Source: Tridacna crocea (lineage: Eukaryota; Mollusca; Bivalvia; Cardiida; Cardiidae). Taken from it: a stretch of DNA of 64,000 nt. Location: contig OX031063.1 of NCBI GenBank assembly GCA_943736015.1, positions 46,020,672 to 46,084,671 on the forward strand. Reading direction: 5' to 3'. Positions within the stretch are counted from its first letter, which is position 1. The number at the start of each line of letters is the position of its first letter. The translations under genes were made by a program, and so were the position numbers. Below, piece after piece: positions 1 to 9,800 of this stretch. The notes below the pieces were generated by a model. It was not told the DNA's origin and did not search any database. It was given only the letters and a program-made list of their open reading frames with translations.

Positions 1-70
1 TCATGATCGGACAATGTAGATCCAAGATCAGACTGTACGTTCTGTGCTGCCTGATCTTGATCTACACATA
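1..70. repeat. Short palindromic repeat (GATCAAGATCAGACTGCACA family)
   Basis: GTAGATCCAAGATCAGACTG pairs with the complementary CCTGATCTTGATCTAC around a loop near 40. Related full hairpins are at about 893-950, 16263-16331 and 41076-41150. Confidence 0.7.
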
Positions 71-549
71 ATGCCCTCGAGTTGCGCTTAGTTCTAAGCA
101 GCGAAAGGTTAAAATTGACACCCAATGGTGCTTACCTTTTTAAAATCGTCGCTCAGTTCACGTCCGTAGCGTAAAACAAAAAACGCAATGTAGTCCAATT
201 TCAATGAAAAGGAAAACTTAAACAAAAAAAGAATGTTTCTCTGTAATCGAACTTAATTAAATAAACGCTTTCAAACCCTGTATTGGGAGGCATGTAACCG
301 TATCTACCTGTATTCTCCGTAATTATATCGATATTAACTATGGGATAATGTTTCCGGAGAAAAAAATATTCGAGCCGCCAAATCAACCACGTCCAATATT
401 TCACGGATCCCTTTGCCCGCTGCAGATAAGAACGTTCCGTACTATGCGTTGTGCCAAGGCCCGGTAGAGCAGTTTATAACGTAAATAAATGACTTGAGAA
501 CAAGGGTTTCGGGCAATTCATTTTTTGGGGACTATTGATGGTCATGGCA

Positions 550-716
550 ACGAGATTCATCTCTCTCTCTGTCTCTCTCTCTCTCTCTATTTGTCTCTCT
601 CTGTATCTCTCTCTATCTCTGTCTGTCTCTCTCTCTCTCTGTCTCTCTCTCTCTCTGTATCTCTCTGTCTCTGTCCCTGTCTCTGTCTCTGTCTGTCTGT
701 CTCTCTCTCTCTCTGC
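550..716. repeat. (TC)n/(TCTG)n simple repeat
   Basis: A 167 bp tract of TCTCTC with interspersed TCTG and TCTA units. The open frames through it (Ser/Leu or Arg/Glu rich) are artefacts of the repeat. Confidence 0.95.
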
Positions 717-892
717 TGACCATTGTTTCGATAATGATTGTGTGGGAAAGATGAAAGTAGCTTAGAACGAGTTTTTGTGCGGCGTACCGGTAAAAGAGAC
801 TCCAGAAAAGAAGAACTAAAGATAACTGACGGTAGATTATTACAAAGATGGCCATCTCGTAAGTGACTTTTGTCAAAGTATTTGTCTAAAAG

Positions 893-950
893 GCGGACAA
901 TGGAGATCCAAGATCAGACTGCACTTTTTGTGCACTCTGATCTTTGTCAA
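893..950. repeat. Short palindromic repeat, same 65 bp family
   Basis: GGAGATCCAAGATCAGACTG and TGCACTCTGATCTTTGTC form the two arms with loop CTTTTTG. It lacks the outer complement. Confidence 0.65.
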
Positions 951-1025
951 ATCTGTCGTCAAAAGCTTACATACAGTCTACATCAAACTGTAGTATTTTC
1001 TCGTTTAATATAGTGCGACTACATA

Positions 1026-1288
1026 TGGAGTGCAACACGCGAAAAGGGTCATTCGGACATTTGCGTAAAGCGTCGTCTCGGATCAGCGTGTGCACTCCGC
1101 ACAGGCTAATCCGAAACGACACTTTCCGATTTTATGTGATTTTCTGTTTTATGCAAGTCTACTGTAACACAAAATCTAATGTAGTCGTAAAGTGCCGTCT
1201 CGGATTAGCCTGCGCGGACTGCGCAGGCTAATCCGGGAGGACACTTTACGCAAATGTCCGAATGCACCTTTTCGCGTGTTGCACTCCA
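1026..1288. mobile_element. MITE with CACGCGAAAAGG inverted termini, copy 1
   Basis: The ends are TGGAGTGCAACACGCGAAAA and its complement. A subterminal perfect palindrome CGGATTAGCCTGCGC-GGACT-complement lies at 1199-1234. Related copies are at 2158-2420 and 47720-47961. Confidence 0.8.
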
Positions 1289-2157
1289 ATTATAAACCAC
1301 CTTATTTAACTTAAACCCAAAACTAAAAGAAGTTTTAATCAGACACTCAAAGTAAAAATAAATTTTGAATGTTTTGCACTTTAGCGAAAAAACAAAGATG
1401 TGGAAAACGGCCCAACTTCGGAAAATTCAAATAAAACGCTTCAATCAAAGCTACCTCCCTGTTGTAAACATAATTATGTAAATCAATATGATTGGGAAAA
1501 AATAGAAAACCATGTTTTTTGGTCTATACAAAATTTTGATTATAACTTGGTCTTGGTAGATCCCAGGTCTGCCTGGGCAGATTCCAGATCTGCCTATATT
1601 CCAAGCTGGCCTACGACATATACAAAACATATTGATATAAAAGAAAGGATTAATTCCCTTGCGTTGCTGAGCGGGAATCAGGGCACTTTTGAGGGCAGGT
1701 AGACTAAGATCAGATTTGTGCATTCGGGTCCGCCATGGATATTTTCCCCCGTTGAAATCAGCTTAAACATTGCAATATTTTGGTTTTCATTATCGAAAGG
1801 AAATTTTCGTTTTATTTATTTGATTTCTTCAGCAGCTAATGGGTTAAAAACTGTACTCAAAAGACACAGGATCTAAATGATAACGTCAGAGATAGCACAT
1901 TTTCCGACAAAAACAAATATGGCGTCGGTAAAAGGTAGGTCATCAAACTTTTCTTTCTGAAAATGGGGAACAATCTCCTTTTCAATACTATTTCTTGGAT
2001 AGAAATAGTCTTTGTATGAAAGACAGCGGAATCTCCCGTTGTCAATACTTTCAGCAACAAATTGGCTTGCAACGCTCGAAAAGGGGCATTCGGACAGAAA
2101 CAATCTTTGTATGAACAAAAGCGGAATCTCTCATTGTCAACACTTTTAGCAACAAAT

Positions 2158-2420
2158 TGGCTTGCAACGCGCTAAAAGGGACATTCTGGCATTTGCGTAA
2201 AGTGCCGTCTCGAATCAGCCTGCGCAGTCCGCGCAGGCTAATCCGAGACGGCACTTTACGACTACATTAGGTTTTGTGCTACAGTAGACTTGTGTGTTTC
2301 AAGAAATAACATAAAAACGGAAAGTGTCGATTCAGATCAGCATGTGCGGAATGCGCAGGCAAATCTGAGACAACACTTTACGGAAATATCTGAATGACCC
2401 TTTGTGCACGGTGTATGCCA
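2158..2420. mobile_element. MITE with CACGCGAAAAGG inverted termini, copy 2
   Basis: It starts TGGCTTGCAACGCGCTAAAA and holds the CAGCCTGCGCAGTCCGCGCA palindrome. The right end is degraded (GTGCACGGTGTATGCCA). A 107 bp flanking segment including its left end is tandemly duplicated at about 1994-2190. Confidence 0.7.
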
Positions 2421-2685
2421 AATATGTAAGCATAGCTGCTTCCGACGGCTGCAAGCTTGAAAACGTAAAAGATCAAAGTGGTTTGATCTTTATTACCTAA
2501 GTGAAAAGTAAATTTCATTCATTTTGTGTGTTAACCGTCAAGCGGCTGAAGATCTGGCTTCCTGATGCGCCTGATCTACACAGTACCTAGATTCTCCATG
2601 CACGAAGACCTTCAAGAGGGGGCGGCTTGTTGCATGTAAACAAAGTAGAATACATTATAATACGGTATTTTCTTTCAACATGTAG

Positions 2686-2874
2686 TGGTGGCGGCAATCT
2701 TCGTAGTGTTGGTCACATCAAGTCTGGTCGCTGGCTCCCCGGTTCGACTTAAAGTAAACAAACGATACAGATGGACAACGATACCAACCACGACTCTTCC
2801 TACCACAACTGTAACACGGGAACCAGTGCTCTGCCATGCAAATGGAGAAGCCTTCATGCCTGGGGAAGTCATTG
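2686..2874 (+). CDS. Secreted VWC-like protein, exon A (signal-peptide-like)
   Basis: The exon starts after a plausible acceptor (TCTTTCAACATGTAG|TG) and ends at donor ATTG|GTATGT. It encodes VAAIFVVLVTSSLVAGSPVR, a signal-peptide-like stretch, then TTIPTTTLPTTTV and CHANGEAFMPGEVI. No in-exon ATG opens the frame; the first exon base pair TG would give ATG if the previous exon ended in A. CHANGEAFMPGE resembles the first cysteine and glycine pattern of von Willebrand factor C modules. The protein is not recognised beyond that. Confidence 0.6.
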
Positions 2875-3511
2875 GTATGTAGTATTAAATTATTTATGGA
2901 TAGCCTTTTCTAATAAGTAGATCATTAGATGATTTATCAATAACCTGAGACATTTTCTTTTTTATACATATGTGTATTATTTTAAGTTCTAAAATGTTAA
3001 GATAAATGTTAAAAAATTACTATACTTGTGTTAGAAAATAGTTTTATAAGAGGAAGATTCCAATTATTTGCTGCAAACTGTGGCCTATCCTGAAGTCACC
3101 AAGCTCAGAGCAAAACTAGAGCTATCACCAAACGTGATTTTACCCCCACCAGCTCCTTGTCACAAAAACAGGTTTTTCTCACAGAATGCAGAATGGTTTA
3201 GTACAAGAGTTGAAAAAAAGTTCAAGGGGAGATAATTCCGTAACAAATCGAAGCAGGGTCATGATAATTGCACATGCCCTACTTCATATAAATAGGAATC
3301 CTGTGTGTAAATTTGAGTTAAGTACGTGAAAAACTATAGGAGTATTGCTTCGGACAAATTTGTGTCTACGGACAGACAGAAAGCCATATCGATTCCAGTA
3401 TTCTCCTTCCAATACCTTGTGGGGCGATAATAAATCATAAATAAAGGGGGCATGCATACTAAACCCGAGTTCATGCTCTGCCGAGAAATGCTCGACTTTA
3501 AAATACAATTC

Positions 3512-3729
3512 ATACCTACTTTTAACGACCCTGGTAACTAGCATTTTCTCCTTTTCCCACAATGTTTTCCATCCTTCCCAAAACACATTTATTTTTTTTT
3601 CCTTTTCCCACAATGTTTTCCATCCTTCCCAAAACAAATTTTGATTTTTGAGCCACATCTATTTTGTCGTCTGCAAATGCTCTCAATATGGACAAATCTA
3701 CAATTTTGTCGTTTGGTTGAGAGTTATGA
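3512..3729 (+). mobile_element. TTAA hairpin MITE, left part lost
   Basis: It retains TTTTAACGACCCTGG, the right hairpin arm (GCATTTTCTCCTTTTCCCAC), a 55 bp tandem duplication of the following segment, and the right end GTCGTTTGGTTGAGAGTTA. It sits in the intron of the secreted-protein gene. Confidence 0.7.
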
Positions 3730-3897
3730 GGAAATGGAAGGAATTGCTCCAAGAGTTAAGAATTTACTCAATCTGTATCACAGTATCTTAGTCCTATCAG
3801 CGCTTTAGGCAAAAACAGGGAATTAGATGGACCGCCTAGAGATCGAGTTTTGCAATAAGTAAAAAAAAAAAACACTAAAAAATGTTTTCTCTTTCAG

Positions 3898-4073
3898 ATT
3901 CTCTGTATGATCAGTTTAGAAACCACTGTGCAACTACCTATTGCAACCATAACGGTCGTGTTGTCCACTGGGAGAACTGGAACTGTTTGACCACACCAAC
4001 TCCATTTCCAACAACTACGCGCACAGCGACCGCACTCCAAACTACGACCACATTTACAACAACTATTGTCTAA
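3898..4073 (+). CDS. Secreted VWC-like protein, exon B (Cys module, Thr-rich tail)
   Basis: The acceptor is TTTTCTCTTTCAG|ATTCTC, and joining to exon A restores an aspartate codon. It encodes DSLYDQFRNHCATTYCNHNG, RVVHWENWNC and then a Thr/Pro-rich tail to a TAA. Across the junction the spacing is C-x23-C-x4-C-x13-C, like half of a VWC domain. After the stop the same frame continues with Thr-rich codons for about 90 bp, so the stop may be a recent truncation. Role unknown; molluscan mucus or matrix proteins have similar composition. Confidence 0.6.
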
Positions 4074-4175
4074 CCCGAGACCACATCTACTATAACACTA
4101 CTTCAAACCACGACCACGTCTACTTTACCATTCCAAACCACGATTATATCTACAACACCACTACTCAAAACTGTT

Positions 4176-4404
4176 TTAACCCTTTCCCAAATAATGCCTG
4201 GTTTTTACGACCCTGACATAGATACCTTTTGAAAACATTATGGAAAAAGGAGAAAATGCTGGTATCCAGCATTTTCTCCTTTTCCTACAATGTTTTCTAT
4301 CCTGCTGGAAACAAATTTTAATTTTTGAATTGTGTTTATTTTGCCGTCTGCAAGAGCTTTTAATTTGGACCAGTCAAAAATTTTGTCGTTTGGTATAGAG
4401 TTAA
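4176..4404 (+). mobile_element. TTAA hairpin MITE, full length
   Basis: TTAA bounds both ends, with TTAACCCTTTCCCAAA and GTTTGGTATAGAGTTAA as inverted termini. The centre AGAAAATGCTGGTATCCAGC with its complement forms the typical 60 bp hairpin. Confidence 0.85.
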
Positions 4405-4954
4405 AGCAACACCGAAAACTACTATCAGACCAATAACAAGTTCATCCCCAACCAAACCGAACTATGTCAACAACACGGGACAATTTAGAATGGTTTAAAA
4501 ATTAAATTTAATGGTGATAAGGACAGTTTTATCCCATATTCTGTCCATTGTATCAATTCTAAGTAGAGGATGCCTGAAAGGTATATTTTCATTCAGTCTA
4601 TCAAAGTGTAATAAAACCGTTATTTTTGTCCGTAGGGGTGATTATTTTTTCCAACTAGTTGGCCATCCTAGATACCAGGCATAACTTTGATGATGGACAG
4701 TTACAATTTGCTCTTTGTAGACAAAATGATTAAAAGTTGCAGTCCATGGTTTCATAAAAGATTAATGTATTTACATTTGCCACGAGCAAGTCAATGAGGA
4801 GATATAATTCATTGAGACAAGGCCACTGTCGATCCCCATGACAAAATTCTAACCCTGTATCAAAACAAAATTTCTGAAATTTCAGAATTCAAACCATCTG
4901 TAGAAGACACATCAGAGAGAATGTTATATATAAACGATTTCTTTTACCTTACAT

Positions 4955-5088
4955 AAAAACAGGAAATCTTATTGGAAAAGGAGAAACTGCTGGATACCAG
5001 CATTTTCTCCTTCTCCAACAAAGTTTCTAAAAACATCTTCTTTAGGGTCATTACAATTTTGGATTGTTTGGTAATGGCTTGAACTTCA
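4955..5088 (-). mobile_element. TTAA hairpin MITE, partial
   Basis: A hairpin GGAGAAACTGCTGGATACCA and the right half ending GGATTGTTTGGTAATGG remain. Confidence 0.6.
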
Positions 5089-5308
5089 GAATAAATGGAG
5101 CTCTTTAACAACTAAGAAAAAAAAAAACGCTAAAATGTTATTATTATGAGACTGGCTTAGCCAGAGGATGTGACTTAGTAGCAGACAGTGGATATGAATC
5201 TTCTCTGCAGTCTGATCTTGATCTACACTATCTGCAAAAGTAACTGAAGCCAGGTACAGTTTTTAGGTTTATGCTTCAACTACTGGATGCTCATTTGTAC
5301 AGTTCACC

Positions 5309-5505
5309 AGGGCCCATATTCACCGACCGTTCTTGAGAATATTGGTAGTCATCTTGTCCAAGATATTCAGTTTGAAAGTAACACAACTTCTGATTGGCTA
5401 AATCAAATGGTTTAGCCAATCAGAAGTTGTGTTACTTTCAAATATAGAAAATTCTGGAGAATAAGACAAAGAATGTTCTTAAGAATGGTTGGTGAATACG
5501 GCCCC
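5309..5505. mobile_element. 197 bp MITE with a long internal palindrome
   Basis: The ends are GGGCCCATATTCACCGACC and the complement of GGTTGGTGAATACGGCCCC. The middle is a 75 bp palindrome (5369-5443) with arms TTTGAAAGTAACACAACTTC and TGATTGGCTAAA. Confidence 0.8.
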
Positions 5506-6604
5506 TTGACTTCATCCGTATAAAGCTAGGGCTTTGAAGTTTCCTGCCTCAGGAAAACCCCACTGAAGCAAGCGGATCTAAGGCTCTAGCACAGGTTAGC
5601 AGGCCCATACTTTATCACCTAGTGCTACTTACTAGGGGCTAGACTGGTATCAGTCCATTAAGTAGTGTATTTTCAATTTAAAAAAAAAAAAGATTATCAA
5701 ATAAAACTACAAAAAAATACACTAATATAATATCATTATGTTCTGAATGTCTGATTTAACATATCTCAGATGACGGGCAATTAACAACATATATTTCTGT
5801 GAGTTTACGATAGTTGTGTACCTTGTTTATGAGAATGACTCAAATGCAGGGCCTGGATGCCAGGCTAACTAAGGGCATGTAAACTTACTAATAAATATGA
5901 TCTAGGTAACCTCATATGGATAACCATCTTCGCAAGCCAAGATACCTTTCAAATAGAAGGTAAACATGGAAACCCACTTGGATGTCTGCTTATCGCTTCA
6001 TGTGTATTCGTAAGCTGTTTGTAAAACTATATTACATTGGCTTGTAGAAATATGATGTAAAGGGGGGTAATAACCAGCATCCAATAGAGGGCGCATCGCA
6101 GGAATCTCAAAATCAGGCTCAATCCGCCAAGGTAGTGATCGTAACCTTGGCTCGCGAAGATGATGGATAACGTGAACTTAATATCACGATCTCTTACAGA
6201 CCTTTCATTGAACATTGAAATAGAGATCAGGCTATACAGAAATCCAGGGGTGCCTTTCACTACTATACTGTGTAGATTTTTGGCAATGTTTGGGAATAAA
6301 TATACGCACGTGCAATTCCTGCTTTTAATACCGAAAGAAATATGTATGAAGTTGAACTTGCATAAATTAATGTGAATACTTAATCAAATCTTGAAGTTGT
6401 GCAGTTCAGTCAAAGTTGGTTTCAGACATAACGCTTGCTTACAAGACTTTCATATGTATGTGTTTCTTGCTTACACAGTTTAGTAAAGGATAGCCCAGGT
6501 CACTTTCAGAAACTGTGTTGTGAAAAGTTGTCCGAAATCTATAATACTACAGTATATGTAGAACGGTTATTCAAGGGTGCAGGAAAAACAAGACAGGGAC
6601 AAAT
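5506..6604. other. Stretch without recognised gene
   Basis: Non-coding sequence below the MAGT1-like 3' UTR. Short ORFs at 6027-6375 overlap each other on both strands and show no domain. Confidence 0.6.
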
Positions 6605-6833
6605 TCAAAGATAAAGAATACAATTAACTTTAAGAGAACATGTTTTAATCTTTAATTTAACACAAACAAACAATAGAAAAGAAAAGACTAAAATATGATG
6701 ACAAAATGAAATGATAGCCAAATGAAAAATTTGTTTTTTTTCTTCTGTTTTTCTAAAACCCACTTGTCCAATTCGACAAATCATTTTGAGTCCGTTAGCC
6801 GCCTCATACTTCATACACATCCTCTTGCCCTTC
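6605..6833 (-). other. 3' UTR of the MAGT1-like gene with candidate poly(A) signals
   Basis: The segment after the stop is A/T-rich and not coding. On the minus strand, ATTAAA occurs at 6656-6651 and 6649-6644, both acceptable cleavage signals. The true end cannot be fixed without transcripts. Confidence 0.5.
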
Positions 6834-6849
6834 TTACTTAAACAGGAAA
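6834..6849 (-). CDS. MAGT1: MAGT1-like coding exon 11 (last five codons and stop)
   Basis: The acceptor is GTTCTTTTTCAG|TTTCCTG. The 16 coding bases complete a serine and encode FLFK then TAA, which joins to GYPY as GYPYSFLFK, as in the family. The 3' UTR continues to lower coordinates. A MITE boundary (TTAA at 6873) lies only 23 bp upstream of this exon. Confidence 0.88.
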
Positions 6850-9800
6850 CTGAAAAAGAACAAAAGGAATACTTAACCTTTTAACAAACAATCCCTGGTT
6901 TTTACGACCTTGAGAAAGAAGCCTTTTGAAAACATTGTGGGAAAAGGAGAAAATGCTGGTAACCAGCATTTTCTCTTTTTCCCACAATGTTTTCTATCCT
7001 GCTGGAAACCAATTTCAATTTTTGAGTTATGTTTATTTTGTTATCTGCAAGTGCTTTCAATTTGGACCAGTCTAAAATTTTGTCGTTTGGGAAAGGGTTA
7101 AGTAAAGCAAATCATCAAATTTGCTTGAAAAATGGCCCCTATCAAGAGTTAGGGGTATTCAAAGTTCACAGAAGTAAATCATTTTTTTTTTTTAACACTT
7201 TCCCAAACGACAAATTTTCGACTCTTCCAAAAGAATTTACAGGCGACAATTTCAAATTTGATAAAAATGGCAGAAAGTTCTCCAAATGGGTAGAAAACAC
7301 TGTGGTAAAAGGAGAAATTGCTCGTTACGAGCAATTTCTCCTTTTCTCACAGTATTTTCAAAAGACTTGTACTGCAGACATGTAAAAACAAGGGCTTGTT
7401 TGGGAAAAGGTTAAATAAAAAAGTCAAACCTAGTTTAACCTTTACTAAACAATCTCTGGTTTTTATGACCCTGGGATGGAAGCCTTTTGAAAAACATTGT
7501 GGAAAAAGGAGAAAATGCTAACAACCAGCATTTTCTGATTTTCCATCAAACTTTTCTACTCTGCTGGAAATGAATTCTAAATTTTGAGTAACACTTAGTT
7601 TGTCGTCTGCAAGTGATTTCGATTCGGACCAGTCTAACATCTCGTCATTTGGTAGAGATAAGACACTACCCAAGGGAAACATATAAAGTGGTCTCTTACA
7701 AAGAAACGTCTCTTATTGTAGGATTGTATCATGTCCTTGAATTTTTTAATCATTTTTAACCCTTCATCATACAATCCCTGGTTTTTACGCCTCTTACACA
7801 GAAGCCTTTTGAAAACATTGTGGGAAAAGGAGAAAATGCTGGTAACCAGCATTTTCTCCTTTTCCTGTGCTGTTTTCTACCATGCTACAAACAAATTTCA
7901 AGTTTTGAGTTATATTTATTATGTTATATGCAAGTGATTTAAATTTGGACTAATCTACAGATTTGTTGTTTGGTAAATAGTTAACCTATTCCTAATATGG
8001 CACTGTTGTGGTGTCGGTGGTCGTGAGGTAGAGTGTCGGCCTCATAACCTAAAGGTCCTGAGTTCGATACCCGGGAGCGGGTGTCAACTTTGGGATTTTT
8101 CATTGGCCCACACATTCGGCGCGAGTACTGGTGTAGTTCCCAGGAAGCAGAATCCAGAGAGATTAATATAAGTTGTAAGAACTTGTTTCTCAATCGATGT
8201 AAAATAAATATGTTTAAACTAATATGGCACAGTACCATATCAAAATAATGAATCACTTGATACATGGTGCCCACTATTGACAAAAGCTGAAATGAACTCT
8301 AGTATTAACAAGTCGGTAAACCTAATTTTACTTAACTCATAACCAAACGACAAAATTTTAGGTTTGTCAAAATTGAAAGGAATTACTGACGACAAAATAA
8401 AAGTGACTGAAAATTTGAAATCTATTTTGTGAAGGGTAGAAAACATTGTGGGAAAAGGACAAAATGCTGGTTACCAGCATTTCCCCCTTTTCCCACAATG
8501 TTTTCTAAAGGCGTCTTTCTCAGGGGCGTCAAAAGTAGGGATTGTGTGGTAATGGGTTAAAAAAGGTATGGAAATGTCGAGATAGAAATAGAATGGAAAC
8601 ATTCACCCTAAGCATCATGCGCTCTAGTGAGCTGAAAGTGAGTTATTCCCCTTACCTGTATGGATATCCAGAATATTTAGATCTAAATATGGACAGAAGT
8701 AAACTAAAGAACACTGTGACACATCCCAACCCCACCAGAGCGAACACTGAAAGTATAAATCATTGTCTTTAGTTTTTTTTATCATATGACAAAATTTTAC
8801 TCTGTCCCATTTTAAAGCAGCTACAGATGACAAACTAGAGCTGTCACTGACTTAACTCTTTACCACACAATCCTGACTTTTAATGACCCTGAAAAATGGG
8901 CCTTTTGAAAACATTTTGGGAAAAGGAGAAAATGCTGATAACCAGCATTTTCTCCTTTTCCCACAATGTTTTCTATTCTTCACAAAACAAATTTCAAATT
9001 TTCAGTTACTTTCATTATGTCGTCTGCAAATGCTTTCGATTTGGACAAGCCTAAAATATTGTAATGAGTTAATACCCCCACCAGCTCTTTGACAGAAAAA
9101 AGTGTCAAGTTCAAGGGGAGATAATTCCTCAACCAGGAGGGTTGACACTTGAAAATTGCAAATCTTCAATATTTGGTCAATATATGTGCAAAGTTTCGCA
9201 GAGTATAATCACATGTGGTTAAAACAGAAGGATATGTTTCTAAAGATTAGAAAACACTGTGTAGTAGAAGAAAAAAGCTGGTTATCATCATTTGGTCCTT
9301 TTTTCCACAATGTGTACGAAAGTCTTCCTCCAAAAGATTATTAAATCACAATTGGACTGGGTATATTTTTCACAGAAACATCTATGAGCACTTGAAAAGA
9401 ATAGCGACACGTGTCTCTCTATTTAGCACTCTATGCTATCATCTAAAGCAGATGGAATATCACTCCACTCTCAACAAATTTTCTTTCATACCACACAGCT
9501 ATTTAACTCTTTACCACACAATCCTCACTTTTAACGACCCTGAGAAAGAAAGCTTCTAAAACTATTGTGGGAAAAGGAGAAAATGCTGATAACCAGCATT
9601 TTCTCCTTCTCCCACAATGTTTTACTACCCTTTCCAATCAAAATTCAATTTTTGATTCACATTTATTTTGTCGTCTGCAAATGTTTTCAATTTGGGCTAG
9701 TCTGAAATTATGTCGTTTGGTAATGAGTTAATACTTTACTACACCCCAAAATTTTAGATTTATACAAGTTAAAAGTGTTTGCAGACAACTAAAATTGAAT

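Noticed and set aside
525..876. Ser/Leu-rich and Arg/Glu-rich ORFs on both strands
   Set aside because: They are translations of the (TC)n repeat and have no other coding signal.
6873..7101. Rho-independent terminator-like hairpins at the MITE centres
   Set aside because: The hairpins belong to dispersed transposons with TTAA duplications in a eukaryotic genome and lack consistent U-tracts.
8030..8085. tRNA gene
   Set aside because: Boxes A and B are present, but no cloverleaf can be completed and target duplications define a SINE.
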